Source: Algoriella xinjiangensis
Lineage (GTDB): Bacteria > Bacteroidota > Bacteroidia > Flavobacteriales > Weeksellaceae
Assembly: GCF_900115015.1 (NCBI RefSeq)
Contig: NZ_FOUZ01000002.1
Span: 248,001-312,000, forward strand
DNA: 64,000 bases
Reading direction: 5' to 3'
Positions within the stretch are counted from its first letter, which is position 1. Each line of letters opens with the position of its first letter. Positions 42,253-51,062 of the stretch are shown piece after piece. The position numbers and the translations under genes were made by a program. The notes beneath the pieces are model-generated. The model ran no database searches. It was given only the letters and a program-made list of their open reading frames with translations, and had not been told where the DNA came from.

Positions 42253-45200
42253 ATGATTCCAGTAAAATTAACAATAGAAGGTTTATATTCTTACCAAGAA
42301 CGTCAAATAATTGAATTTAATAATCTAACAGAAGCAGGATTATTTGGAATTTTCGGAAAAGTTGGTTCAGGAAAATCATCAATTTTAGAAGCAATTACAT
42401 TTGTATTATACGGTGAAACAGAACGATTAAACAATCGTGATAAACGAGCATATAATATGATGAATTTAAAATCAAATCGTTCTTATATCGAGTTTGATTT
42501 TTATAATTATGAAAATAAATTGTTTCGTGCGACGCGAGAATTTAAACGAAATTCTAAAAACTTCGAAGACGTAAAATCGCCAACGGTGGTTTTATATGAA
42601 TTCAAAAATGAAATTTGGATTCCTTTAGAAAGTTCAGATATTGAAAAAATTATTGGATTAAGTTACAAAAATTTTAAGCGCACAATTATTATTCCACAAG
42701 GTCAATTCAAAGAATTTATTGAGTTGGGAGCGACTGAACGTACGAAAATGATGAAAGAAATTTTTAATCTTCATCGTTTTGATTTAAAAGATAAAGTAAG
42801 TGGTTTAGTAAAGAAAAATTCATCAAATTTAGATCAACTTCAAGGAAAATTATCGGGTTTTGAAGAAGTTTCTGTTCAGAAAATTGAAGAATTAGAAGTA
42901 GAATTAAAACTTGCGAAAGAGCATTCAAAAATAGTTTTAGAAGAACATTTAATTTTAAGCGAAGCTTTTGAGAAATTGAAAAGATTGAAATTAGATTTTG
43001 ACAATTTAAGACATCGTAAAATTGAATTTGAAACATTAAAGGAACAAAAAATAAATATTGATAAAAAAGAGAAAAATTTGGTTATTTATGAGCGAATTTT
43101 TAATTCATTTTATCAGTTATTAAAAGATCAAATTAAATATTCGACAGAGTTAGAATTAAAAAAATATGATGTCGAAAATCAAAAAAAACAATTTCTTTTA
43201 ACAGAAAATCAATTAAAAGAAATTACAAAAGAATTAGAAATAATTCAACCTCAATTTGAAAAATTACATCATTTACGACAAGAAGAAACTGATTTTGTTT
43301 TAATTGCAGAAATTTTAAAGTTTACAAAAGAAATTGAAACTTTAAAAGAAAGAACACAAAAAGGTTTATTTCAGGTAGAAGAAGTAAAGCAAAACGAAAT
43401 AAAAATCAATCAATCGATTGAGAAAAAAGAACAAGAAATAAAAGATTTAAAAGCGAATAAAGTTGATTCTCAAATCATATTTGAAGTTGGGAATTGGTTT
43501 AATACAGCGAAAAATCTTCAAAATTCTATTTCTAATCAACAAAAAAAGATTGAACAAGTTCAGTTGCAAATCAATCAATTAAAAGAAGAATTGACTGAAT
43601 TAAATGTTGATAAAGATTCATTTGAAAAAGAAAATATTGCCTTAAAAAATCAATTTTTAAATCGTAAAAAAGAAATTGAAGAAAAGCGTAATCAGCTTGA
43701 AGTTCAACAAAAATTAGCGCAATATGCTCACGAATTGCATGACGGAGAAGCTTGTCCTTTGTGTGGTTCGGCGGAACATCCGCATATTATTGAAGTAGAA
43801 GATGTGAGCAATAATTTAGTGTTATTGAAAGATTCTTATGCAGAAATAGAAAAAGAAGAGGCAGATTGGCAACAAAAAGTAAATAAAGTTCAACAGATTT
43901 TTTCTCGTTTACAAATATTTGAAGATCAATTAAAACAAGAAAATAATTTAATTGATAATTTGAATAATCAAAGTATTAATCATTTAAAATTATTTATTTG
44001 GACAAATTTTGATTCTGCAAATTATACTCATTTTCAAGAAATACAACAAAATTCTATTCGTTTAGAAAAAGAAATTGAGCAAAAAAATGAAGCGCTGAAA
44101 AATGATCGAATTGTTTTAGAAAAAGAACGCCAAGATTTGGATAAATTTTCGAAAGCATTAGAAAATTTCAAGCTTGAAGAAGGTGAAAAATCAGCTCGAA
44201 TCAATCAGAATGAAGCAAATTTAAAAGTCCTTTCTTTTGATGATTTTAAAACGTTTTCTGAGGAAGATATTTTATTTAAAGCAAAAGAATTAAGTAAATC
44301 AAATCAAAAAATTGAGCAAACTTATCAAGCTTTAAATCTAAATTTAAATGATTTGAATCCAAAATTAGCGTCTCAAAAAACGTCAATTACTTTAATTGAA
44401 ACGCAAATTAAAGAGATTTTGAATGAATTAAATCAAGTAAATACTCAAATTAAAGCGTCATTAGCAGAACATCATTTAGATAAAATAGAAGATGTGAATT
44501 TGATTTTAAATCAGCACTTAAATATTTCTGAAGAGCAAAAAGAGATTAATATTTTTAAAGTAAAATACGAAACAGCGAAGCAAATTATAAACGATTTGGA
44601 GCTTAAATTGGACGGATTAATTTTTGATAAAAATGCTTTTGAAGAAACTGAAGTTAAATTTAAAAACTCTGAAATTCTAAAGAATGAAGCGTCTGAAAAA
44701 GTAGCATTAATAAAAGCGAATATTGATCGTTTAACGAAAGAATTTGAAGCAAAAAAAGAATTATTAGAAGAACAAGCTGCATTACAAAAACGTGCAGATA
44801 ATCTGAAAACGATGAAAAGTTTGTTTGATAGCGCTGGTTTTGTACAATATGTTTCGTCGATTTATTTGCGACAATTGTGCGAAAATGCGAATGTTAGATT
44901 TCATCGTATGACACGAAATCAATTGAGTTTACAAATTAATGAAAATAACGATTTTGAGATTGTTGATTATCTAAATGAAGGGCGAACGAGAAGTGTAAAA
45001 ACGCTTTCTGGTGGACAAGCATTTCAGGTTTCTTTGAGTTTGGCATTGGCGTTAGCAGAAAGTGTACAAGCAAATGTGAAGGCGGAAAAGAATTTCTTTT
45101 TTATAGATGAAGGTTTTGGAACGCAAGATACAGAGGCTGTAAATATTGTTTTTGAAACGTTGATGAATTTGCAAAAAGAGAATCGAATTGTCGGAATTAT

Positions 45201-45291
45201 TTCGCACGTAGATGAATTAAAAGACCGAATTCCAGTGGCTTTATCAATTGTAAAAGATGAAGAAAAAGGAAGTTTAATAGAAATTATTTAG
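42253..45291 (+). CDS. sbcC: Exonuclease SbcC (Rad50 homologue)
   Basis: ABC-ATPase and coiled-coil subunit of SbcCD, 1012 residues. Walker A FGKVGSGKSSILEAI (residues 34-48), Q-loop IIIPQGQFKEFIELG, two long Gln/Lys/Glu-rich coiled coils with the zinc hook CPLC at Cys501-Cys504 in the middle, ABC signature LSGGQAFQVSLSLALA and Walker B FFFIDEGFGTQD near the C-terminus. Coil length is in the usual bacterial range. The terminator at 45311 ends the operon. Confidence 0.97.
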   Translation: MIPVKLTIEGLYSYQERQIIEFNNLTEAGLFGIFGKVGSGKSSILEAITFVLYGETERLNNRDKRAYNMMNLKSNRSYIEFDFYNYENKLFRATREFKRNSKNFEDVKSPTVVLYEFKNEIWIPLESSDIEKIIGLSYKNFKRTIIIPQGQFKEFIELGATERTKMMKEIFNLHRFDLKDKVSGLVKKNSSNLDQLQGKLSGFEEVSVQKIEELEVELKLAKEHSKIVLEEHLILSEAFEKLKRLKLDFDNLRHRKIEFETLKEQKINIDKKEKNLVIYERIFNSFYQLLKDQIKYSTELELKKYDVENQKKQFLLTENQLKEITKELEIIQPQFEKLHHLRQEETDFVLIAEILKFTKEIETLKERTQKGLFQVEEVKQNEIKINQSIEKKEQEIKDLKANKVDSQIIFEVGNWFNTAKNLQNSISNQQKKIEQVQLQINQLKEELTELNVDKDSFEKENIALKNQFLNRKKEIEEKRNQLEVQQKLAQYAHELHDGEACPLCGSAEHPHIIEVEDVSNNLVLLKDSYAEIEKEEADWQQKVNKVQQIFSRLQIFEDQLKQENNLIDNLNNQSINHLKLFIWTNFDSANYTHFQEIQQNSIRLEKEIEQKNEALKNDRIVLEKERQDLDKFSKALENFKLEEGEKSARINQNEANLKVLSFDDFKTFSEEDILFKAKELSKSNQKIEQTYQALNLNLNDLNPKLASQKTSITLIETQIKEILNELNQVNTQIKASLAEHHLDKIEDVNLILNQHLNISEEQKEINIFKVKYETAKQIINDLELKLDGLIFDKNAFEETEVKFKNSEILKNEASEKVALIKANIDRLTKEFEAKKELLEEQAALQKRADNLKTMKSLFDSAGFVQYVSSIYLRQLCENANVRFHRMTRNQLSLQINENNDFEIVDYLNEGRTRSVKTLSGGQAFQVSLSLALALAESVQANVKAEKNFFFIDEGFGTQDTEAVNIVFETLMNLQKENRIVGIISHVDELKDRIPVALSIVKDEEKGSLIEII

Positions 45292-45310
45292 TTAGAGAAA
45301 TATAAAAACA

Positions 45311-45346
45311 AAAAAAATCCGCTCGAATAATTCGAGCGGATTTTTT
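45311..45346. terminator. Bidirectional terminator between sbcC and rnz
   Basis: Thirteen-base-pair stem AAATCCGCTCGAA / TTCGAGCGGATTT, loop TAA, A- and T-runs on either side. Confidence 0.93.
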
Positions 45347-45361
45347 AATATGTAATTTATT

Positions 45362-46288
45362 TTATGAATTAACTTTTATCTTAATTGTACCTAAAATTTC
45401 AGGTAATATCGTATTCGGAAACTCTTGTTTTGCTTCGTCTAATAAAACGCTATAATCGTGGTAACGGTTAGAAAAATGTCCGATTACTAATTTTTTTACA
45501 TTGGCTTCTCTTGCAATAATTCCCGCTTCTTTTGCAGTTGTATGACCTGTGTACATCGCCAATTCTTTCAATTCGTGTAAAAAAGTAGATTCATGATACA
45601 ACAAATCAACCTCTTTTATCAGCGGAATAATATCGGGTTTGTAACGTGTGTCCGAGCAAAATGCGTAACTCAAAGATTTTTGTTCATCAAACGTTAAATA
45701 ATTATTCGGAATAATTTCACCAGATTCTAATGTATAATCTTTTCCGTTTTTAAGATTTTGATAATCACAAATCTCAATTTCAGGGAATTCTGCAATTGCA
45801 TCTATATTTAATTTTCGCGCTTTCTTTTTTTCTCGAAATAGATAACCATTTGTATAAACACGGTGATTTAGCGGAATAGAAATAACTTCGACCATATCAT
45901 CTTCAAAAACGATAACAGATTTTTTAGAGCTTAATTCATTAAAAATAATTTTGAATGAGCATGTAGATTCAGTTAAACGCAATTGCGTCATTATAAATTC
46001 TTCAATTCCTTTTGGACCATGAATATGAAAAGGCATATCGCGCCCTAAAAGTTGTAAAGTAGAAATTAAACCGATTAATCCAAAAACATGATCGCCGTGT
46101 AAATGCGAAATAAAAACATGGTTTATGCGGTTAAATTTTGCTTTTGCTTTGCGCAATTGTACTTGCGTCCCTTCTCCGCAATCAATCAAAAAATAGCGTT
46201 CGGCTATGTTTAGTAATTGTGATGTTGGATGAGTAAAAGCTGTTGGTACAGCGGAATTAAATCCTAATATGGTAAGTTTTAAACTCAA
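45362..46288 (-). CDS. rnz: Ribonuclease Z
   Basis: Metallo-beta-lactamase-fold endonuclease that trims the 3' trailer of tRNA precursors, 308 residues. The metal motif is SHLHGDHVFG with His62, His64, Asp66 and His67; the DCGEGTQVQLRK segment, the AFCSDTRYKPDI Asp and the final GHFSNRYHDYSVLLDEA confirm the RNase Z subfamily with its exosite arm. This role fits tRNA genes here, none of which encode CCA. It is the last gene of the rlmH-CPBP-rdgB-rnz operon and overlaps rdgB by 4 bp. Confidence 0.95.
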   Translation of the reverse strand: MSLKLTILGFNSAVPTAFTHPTSQLLNIAERYFLIDCGEGTQVQLRKAKAKFNRINHVFISHLHGDHVFGLIGLISTLQLLGRDMPFHIHGPKGIEEFIMTQLRLTESTCSFKIIFNELSSKKSVIVFEDDMVEVISIPLNHRVYTNGYLFREKKKARKLNIDAIAEFPEIEICDYQNLKNGKDYTLESGEIIPNNYLTFDEQKSLSYAFCSDTRYKPDIIPLIKEVDLLYHESTFLHELKELAMYTGHTTAKEAGIIAREANVKKLVIGHFSNRYHDYSVLLDEAKQEFPNTILPEILGTIKIKVNS

Positions 46289-46866
46289 TTTTTGTTTTGC
46301 TTTGTTAAAAAATAGTTTAGCTTTTTTACAGCTAATCCTCTGTGGCTGATATTATTTTTTTCTTCGGCTGTCATTTGTGCAAAAGATTTTGAATAACCAT
46401 CTGGAATAAATATTGGATCATATCCAAAACCATCTTCTCCAAGTATTTCTGTTGAGATTGTTCCGTTTACTTTTCCTTCAAAAAAATATTCCTTTCCATT
46501 CAAAATTAAGCAGAAAATTGAAATAAAGTAGGCTTTTCTATTTGTTTTTCCTTCTAATTCTTTTAAAGCTTTGGTAACATTATCCGCATCTTTTCCAGTG
46601 CCAGCATAACGCGCAGAATATACGCCTGGAGCGCCATCTAAAGCATCAATAACTAATCCAGAATCGTCTGCAAAAATATTTTTATTCGTTTTTTCGAAGA
46701 TTGTTTTTGCTTTTAATAAAGCATTTTCTTCAAAAGTTTTACCCGTTTCGTCTATTTCGTCATGAAAATTAATGTCAGTTAAAGATTTCATCGTTAAATA
46801 AGAAGGCAACATTTGCGCAACTTCTTTTACTTTATGATCGTTATGTGTGGCAAAAATTAGTTCCAT
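46285..46866 (-). CDS. rdgB: XTP/dITP pyrophosphatase (RdgB/HAM1)
   Basis: Removes deaminated purine nucleotides (dITP, XTP) from the pool, 193 residues. Typical features are the start MELIFATHNDHKVKEVAQML, ADDSGLVIDALDGAPGVYSARYAG, and FGYDPIFIPDGYSKSFAQMTAEEKNNISHRG. It overlaps rnz by 4 bp and abuts the CPBP protease gene (1-bp overlap), so all are translated in one coupled operon. Confidence 0.97.
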   Translation of the reverse strand: MELIFATHNDHKVKEVAQMLPSYLTMKSLTDINFHDEIDETGKTFEENALLKAKTIFEKTNKNIFADDSGLVIDALDGAPGVYSARYAGTGKDADNVTKALKELEGKTNRKAYFISIFCLILNGKEYFFEGKVNGTISTEILGEDGFGYDPIFIPDGYSKSFAQMTAEEKNNISHRGLAVKKLNYFLTKQNKN

Positions 46867-47699
46867 TATATTGTTTTTTGTTCTGTTTTTTTACTTAATA
46901 AATAAATACATCCAACACCAAGAAGCGTCATTATTGCAACTAAAATATAATCTGATTGTACAAAAACATCGCCTTCCATATCGCCCTGAATCATCATCAT
47001 TGAGTATGAAAGTGTGTTATTTAAACAGTGTAAAATCATCGGAATTAATAAAGATTTTGTACGATAATAAACAAATCCGAAGATGATTCCTAGAATTCCG
47101 GCTCCTATAAATTGCCAAGGATTCATGTGTGCTAATCCGAAAATAAAACCGTTGATTAATATTGCAATTGCTGGACTTACCTTGAAATTTAGCATTCCTT
47201 TTAAAATAATTCCTCTAAAAATAATTTCTTCAAAAATTGGTGCTAAAACACAAACCATTATAAATCCTGCAATCTTATAATCTAACATCATTTCAAAAGA
47301 TTCTTGAAACATGTGATAAATTTCTTCGAAAGGTCCATCTGTAGGAATTAAACTTGTAAAAACTTCTGCCAAAGGCAAAAATAAAATCCAACAAGCAATT
47401 GATAAAATGAGTTGTATTGCTGTAAATGGATGTTTGATGGATTGTAAAATAACTGCAAATTTTGTTGATGTAAGCATTAACAATACGATGATTGCAGTAA
47501 CTGTACCACCTAAAAATCCGAGCGGTAATGTGATGTGATTTAATGGTTTGTAGAATATGCCTGGAACAGAAATAATTCCGCCAACAAATTGCCAAACTAA
47601 AATAGCTACAAAGCTATATAAGAATGCTTTAAGAATTCCGAAACTTAAATTATTTGTTTGTTGCGGCACAAACTCGTCAAAAGCAGAAGTATTATTCAT
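46866..47699 (-). CDS. CPBP-family intramembrane protease
   Basis: Integral membrane protein of 277 residues with about eight segments and the abortive-infection/CAAX protease motifs: PIFEEIIFRGIILKGM (EExxxR), FGLAHMNPWQF (FxxxH) and MILHCLNNTLSY (HxxxN). These are the glutamate, histidine and asparagine catalytic residues of the family. The substrate is unknown; roles in protein maturation or bacteriocin self-immunity are known for relatives. Coupled to rlmH upstream by 8 bp and to rdgB downstream. Confidence 0.9.
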   Translation of the reverse strand: MNNTSAFDEFVPQQTNNLSFGILKAFLYSFVAILVWQFVGGIISVPGIFYKPLNHITLPLGFLGGTVTAIIVLLMLTSTKFAVILQSIKHPFTAIQLILSIACWILFLPLAEVFTSLIPTDGPFEEIYHMFQESFEMMLDYKIAGFIMVCVLAPIFEEIIFRGIILKGMLNFKVSPAIAILINGFIFGLAHMNPWQFIGAGILGIIFGFVYYRTKSLLIPMILHCLNNTLSYSMMMIQGDMEGDVFVQSDYILVAIMTLLGVGCIYLLSKKTEQKTI

Positions 47700-48165
47700 G
47701 GTGATAAGGTTTACCCTGCAAGATACTAAATCCGCGATAAATTTGCTCTGTTAAAAACAAACGAACCATTTGGTGTGTAAAAGTCATGTTGGATAATGAC
47801 ATTTTTTTGTTGCCACGATTGTAAACACTTTCATCAAAACCATAAGGTCCACCAATTACAAAAACTAGGTTTTTGACCGATTGATTCATGTAATTTTGAA
47901 TATCATCTGCAAATTGTTTAGACGTTGGTTGTTTACCTTTTTCGTCCAAAATAATTACAAAATCAGTATTTACTATTTTGTTAAGAATTTGTTCAGCTTC
48001 TTTTTGTTTTTGTTGAATTTCTGACAAATTTTTACGATTTTTAAGGTCAGGAATTTCAATTCTTTGATAATTAATATGCGAAGGCAATCGATTTTCATAC
48101 TTTTGTAAAAGTAATTCAATGGCTTTTTCGTCAGTTTTACCAATACAAATGGTCGTAATATTCAT
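47692..48165 (-). CDS. rlmH: 23S rRNA (pseudouridine1915-N3)-methyltransferase
   Basis: SPOUT methyltransferase that modifies pseudouridine 1915 in helix 69 of 23S rRNA, 157 residues. Seen: MNITTICIGKTDEK at the start, LDEKGKQPTSKQFAD in the middle, and the SAM knot FVIGGPYGFDESVYNRGNKKMSLSNMTFTHQMVRLFLTEQIYRG, which matches the RlmH signature. It is the first gene of a four-gene operon. A -7 element (TATTTTTG, minus, 48185-48192) precedes it. Confidence 0.97.
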   Translation of the reverse strand: MNITTICIGKTDEKAIELLLQKYENRLPSHINYQRIEIPDLKNRKNLSEIQQKQKEAEQILNKIVNTDFVIILDEKGKQPTSKQFADDIQNYMNQSVKNLVFVIGGPYGFDESVYNRGNKKMSLSNMTFTHQMVRLFLTEQIYRGFSILQGKPYHHE

Positions 48166-48184
48166 TCAATAAATTTATATCAGG

Positions 48185-48192
48185 CAAAAATA
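48185..48192 (-). promoter_or_regulatory. -7 element of the rlmH operon
   Basis: TATTTTTG on the minus strand, 20 bp before the rlmH ATG; it overlaps the first base of the divergent ATG at 48192. Confidence 0.5.
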
Positions 48193-49181
48193 TGCGCATT
48201 CTGCAAGATTTTAAAACATATACAGGAATAAATTATTTTCGAGATTGGTCGAAGAAGACATTAATGAATAAAAAAACGGAAATTACTGTATATGATTTTT
48301 TGAAAGTTTTTTGGATTCGTGTGATGAAAGGTAATTTTCCACTGCGTTCTGCGGCGGTTTCTTGGATTTTGTTTTTTAGTATGTTTCCTTTTTTACTTTT
48401 TTTGTTTAGTGTTTTGCCGCATTTGGTTTATTATGAAGAGATAAAAAATTTATTATTCACACAACTTTTACCGCAACTTTTACCAAAACATGTAAGTAAC
48501 GAAGTGATTTCTTACATCGATAATACGACAGCAATACAAGGTAAAAAGAAGGTGAATTATTTGTTGATTTTGATTACAATTTTTATGTCATCAAACGGAA
48601 TACAAGGAATTATTAATGGATTTAATGTTTCGTATCAAGATGTTTATGTCAAACGAAAAAATATGAAATCGAGGTTAATTTCTATTGTTTTGACGTTATT
48701 TTTTACTGCTTTTATTGTTTTACAGGTGTTTTTCTCTTATTCAACATCAGTAATATGGAAATATTTAAGTCATGTTAGATTTTTAAGCAAATTAGGTCAA
48801 TTCTCGTATTTGATTAATTATTTCACGGTCTTTATTTTCTATTTTGTATCGATGTGTATGTTGTATTATTTTGGTCCAAATCACAAAAAATCTCGAAGTA
48901 CAGTTTTACCAGGCGCTATTTTAACATCGGTTTTGTTCTTATTAACCGTAATTGGTTTTAATACCTATATTAGCTATTTTACCAATATTGATTTGCTTTA
49001 TGGCTCGCTTGGACTTGTGATGATTATGATGATTTTTGTTTACATCAATGTTATTTTGATGTTGGTAGGTTATGAATTAAATATGTCGATAAACTATACT
49101 CGTAATTACGAATATGTTAGTCATATAGATAGTAATCGTTACATTAATTTGGACAAAGACGACGAAAAAGAGGATGATTAA
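48192..49181 (+). CDS. YihY/BrkB-family membrane protein
   Basis: Inner-membrane protein of 329 residues with about six transmembrane segments from residue 60 onward, in the YihY/virulence factor BrkB family. The family motif LRSAAVSWILFFSMFPFLLFLFSVLP and the PGAILTSVLFLLTVIGFNTYISYF...YGSLG segment are clear. Once labelled RNase BN, members are of uncertain function. The N-terminal 24 residues before MNKKTEI (48264) are less certain, so the start could be the later ATG. The stop overlaps the convergent channel gene by 4 bp. Confidence 0.88.
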   Translation: MRILQDFKTYTGINYFRDWSKKTLMNKKTEITVYDFLKVFWIRVMKGNFPLRSAAVSWILFFSMFPFLLFLFSVLPHLVYYEEIKNLLFTQLLPQLLPKHVSNEVISYIDNTTAIQGKKKVNYLLILITIFMSSNGIQGIINGFNVSYQDVYVKRKNMKSRLISIVLTLFFTAFIVLQVFFSYSTSVIWKYLSHVRFLSKLGQFSYLINYFTVFIFYFVSMCMLYYFGPNHKKSRSTVLPGAILTSVLFLLTVIGFNTYISYFTNIDLLYGSLGLVMIMMIFVYINVILMLVGYELNMSINYTRNYEYVSHIDSNRYINLDKDDEKEDD

Positions 49182-50044
49182 TGATTGAGTTTATGACCAC
49201 AAGTTTTGCAGTAAACAGAACCATCTAAATGATAATCATCGCCGCAATTTCTACATCTTTCTGTATTTTTAGGAACATCATATTTCGCAGCTTTATTCAT
49301 TTCCATGGTAACAATACCCGTTGGCACAGCAATTACACCATAACCTATAATCATAACCAACGAAGCTAGAAATTGACCTAATCCCGTAACTGGAGAAATG
49401 TCACCGTAACCAACTGTTGTTAAGGTAACTACTGCCCAATAAATACTTATCGGTATACTTGTAAACCCAGATTCGGGATGATCATGTTCTACCATATACA
49501 TGATAGATCCAATTACAACGACAATAAGAACAATAAAGGATAAAAAAACAATAATTTTATCTTTACTTTCTTTCAATCCAATTACCAAAACATTTTTTCC
49601 GCGCGTAAAACGAGTTAAATTAAATATTCTAAAAATTCGTAATAATCTCAGAATTCGAATACTTGATAAATATTTACTTGTCGGGAAGAATAAACCTAAA
49701 TAGAAAGGTAAAATTGACAATAAATCAATTATACCATAAAAGCTAAAAATATAACGCCAACGATTTTTGACACAATAAATTCTCAAAAGATATTCTAGTG
49801 TAAACAAAGAGGTTAAAGTCCATTCAAGTGTAACTAATGTTGAGTGATAACGCGCATTAACAGCGGGTACAGACTCTAACATAACTAAGCCAACACTCAT
49901 CAAAATAAGAAACAATAAAGTAATGTCGAATAATTTTCCGTAAGGCGTGTTCGCCTCGAAAATGACATCAAATATTTTTTGCTTCAATTTATTTTCTTCA
50001 TCCTGACCCATTCGTTTGAATGTTGGAAATCGACCTTTAAACAT
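49178..50044 (-). CDS. Voltage-gated-type potassium channel with C-terminal zinc ribbon
   Basis: Ion transport protein of 288 residues with six segments: S1 near 43-60, S2 about 72-92, S4 carrying spaced arginines (SIRILRLLRIFRIFNLTRF), S5 about 165-185, pore helix and filter TLTTVGYGD, and S6 about 222-245. The filter identifies K+ selectivity. After S6 the chain ends in a small zinc ribbon with CRNCG and CKTCG (about residues 261-283), not a usual part of Kv-like bacterial channels. It overlaps the convergent BrkB gene by 4 bp. Confidence 0.92.
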   Translation of the reverse strand: MFKGRFPTFKRMGQDEENKLKQKIFDVIFEANTPYGKLFDITLLFLILMSVGLVMLESVPAVNARYHSTLVTLEWTLTSLFTLEYLLRIYCVKNRWRYIFSFYGIIDLLSILPFYLGLFFPTSKYLSSIRILRLLRIFRIFNLTRFTRGKNVLVIGLKESKDKIIVFLSFIVLIVVVIGSIMYMVEHDHPESGFTSIPISIYWAVVTLTTVGYGDISPVTGLGQFLASLVMIIGYGVIAVPTGIVTMEMNKAAKYDVPKNTERCRNCGDDYHLDGSVYCKTCGHKLNH

Positions 50045-50087
50045 TGGTTTATATTTTGGAATGAGCTAAATTAGAGAAAAAATAATT

Positions 50088-50972
50088 ATGAATATTCTTC
50101 TAACTGGAGGAAGTGGCTTAATTGGCTCAGAATTAATAGAAAAATTGATTGACAACGGTCATCAAGTTCGTATTTTAACACGAGAAAAAAATGTTGAACA
50201 TCCTTTTTATCATTGGAATAAAAATAAAATTGATGAAAAAGCATTTGAAGATTTAGATGGAATTATTCATTTGGCTGGTGCTGCAATTGCGAAAAGATGG
50301 ACAGAATCTTATAAAAAAGAAATTTTAGAAAGTCGTGTAAATACGGCAAATCTATTGTATAAATACGCAGAAAAATACGTTCCAAATCTTAAGTTTTTTA
50401 TTTCTGCTTCAGGTTCAGGATATTATGGTCAAATTACTTCTGAGCATATTTTTGAAGAAAATGATAAAGCAGGAACAGATTTTATAGGACAAGTTTGTGT
50501 GGATTGGGAAAATGCAGCATACCAATTTCATAAGTTAGGAAGTCGTGTAATTTGTTTGCGAACATCTTTGGTTTTAGCTAAAAATGGAGAAGGTTTTAAG
50601 TTGTTAAAAAAGCCAATTCAATTTGGTGTTGGCGCAAATCTTGGAGATGGTAAACAATGGATGCCTTGGATACATATTGATGATTTGGTGCAAATGTATT
50701 GCGATGCTGCGACAAATAATCAATGGAATGGAAGTTATAATGCTTCGTCTCCAGAAATGATTAATCATGCTACTTTCAATAAAACATTGGCTAAAAAGAT
50801 GAATAAACCTTTTTTTCTGCCAAATATTCCTTCATTTATCATGAAAATTGCTTTGGGTGAAATGAGTGATTTGGTTTTGAAAGGTTCTAGAATTAGTCCA
50901 GCTAAAATAGAAAAACAAGGTTTTCGATTTAAATATCCGGCATTAGAAAAAGCTTTAAAAGAGTTATTGTAA
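50088..50972 (+). CDS. TIGR01777-family NAD(P)-dependent epimerase/oxidoreductase
   Basis: 294-residue Rossmann-fold protein of the extended SDR class: ILLTGGSGLIGSELIEKL (nucleotide loop), DGIIHLAGAAI, FISASGSGYYG with the YxxxK-like centre, RTSLVLAKNGEG and MPWIHIDDLVQMY. The C-terminal DUF1731-type segment (ALGEMSDLVLKGSRISPAKIEKQGFRFKYP) defines TIGR01777 (YfcH) proteins. The substrate is unknown. It is a single gene, 43 bp from the divergent channel start. Confidence 0.92.
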   Translation: MNILLTGGSGLIGSELIEKLIDNGHQVRILTREKNVEHPFYHWNKNKIDEKAFEDLDGIIHLAGAAIAKRWTESYKKEILESRVNTANLLYKYAEKYVPNLKFFISASGSGYYGQITSEHIFEENDKAGTDFIGQVCVDWENAAYQFHKLGSRVICLRTSLVLAKNGEGFKLLKKPIQFGVGANLGDGKQWMPWIHIDDLVQMYCDAATNNQWNGSYNASSPEMINHATFNKTLAKKMNKPFFLPNIPSFIMKIALGEMSDLVLKGSRISPAKIEKQGFRFKYPALEKALKELL

Positions 50973-51012
50973 TTGTTGATGTAAAATATAATAAAGAAGA
51001 AGCCGATGTTTG

Positions 51013-51043
51013 TTGTTATCTATTGTTGTATTTACTAATTTTG
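51013..51043 (+). promoter_or_regulatory. Promoter of the DUF3857 gene
   Basis: TTG at 51013-51015, 20-bp spacer, TAATTTTG at 51036-51043, about 20 bp before the ATG. Confidence 0.75.
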
Positions 51044-51062
51044 CAATATTATTAAAAATAAA

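Noticed and set aside
39580-45291. A defence island made of the deoxyribosyltransferase-like protein, small basic protein and SbcCD
   Set aside because: SbcCD is housekeeping, bTHX lies in the middle, strands and promoters differ, and the deoxyribosyltransferase-like protein is exported.
46866-47699. Abortive-infection defence gene
   Set aside because: The CPBP domain is shared with abortive-infection proteins, but the gene is translationally coupled to rlmH, rdgB and rnz, a housekeeping setting.
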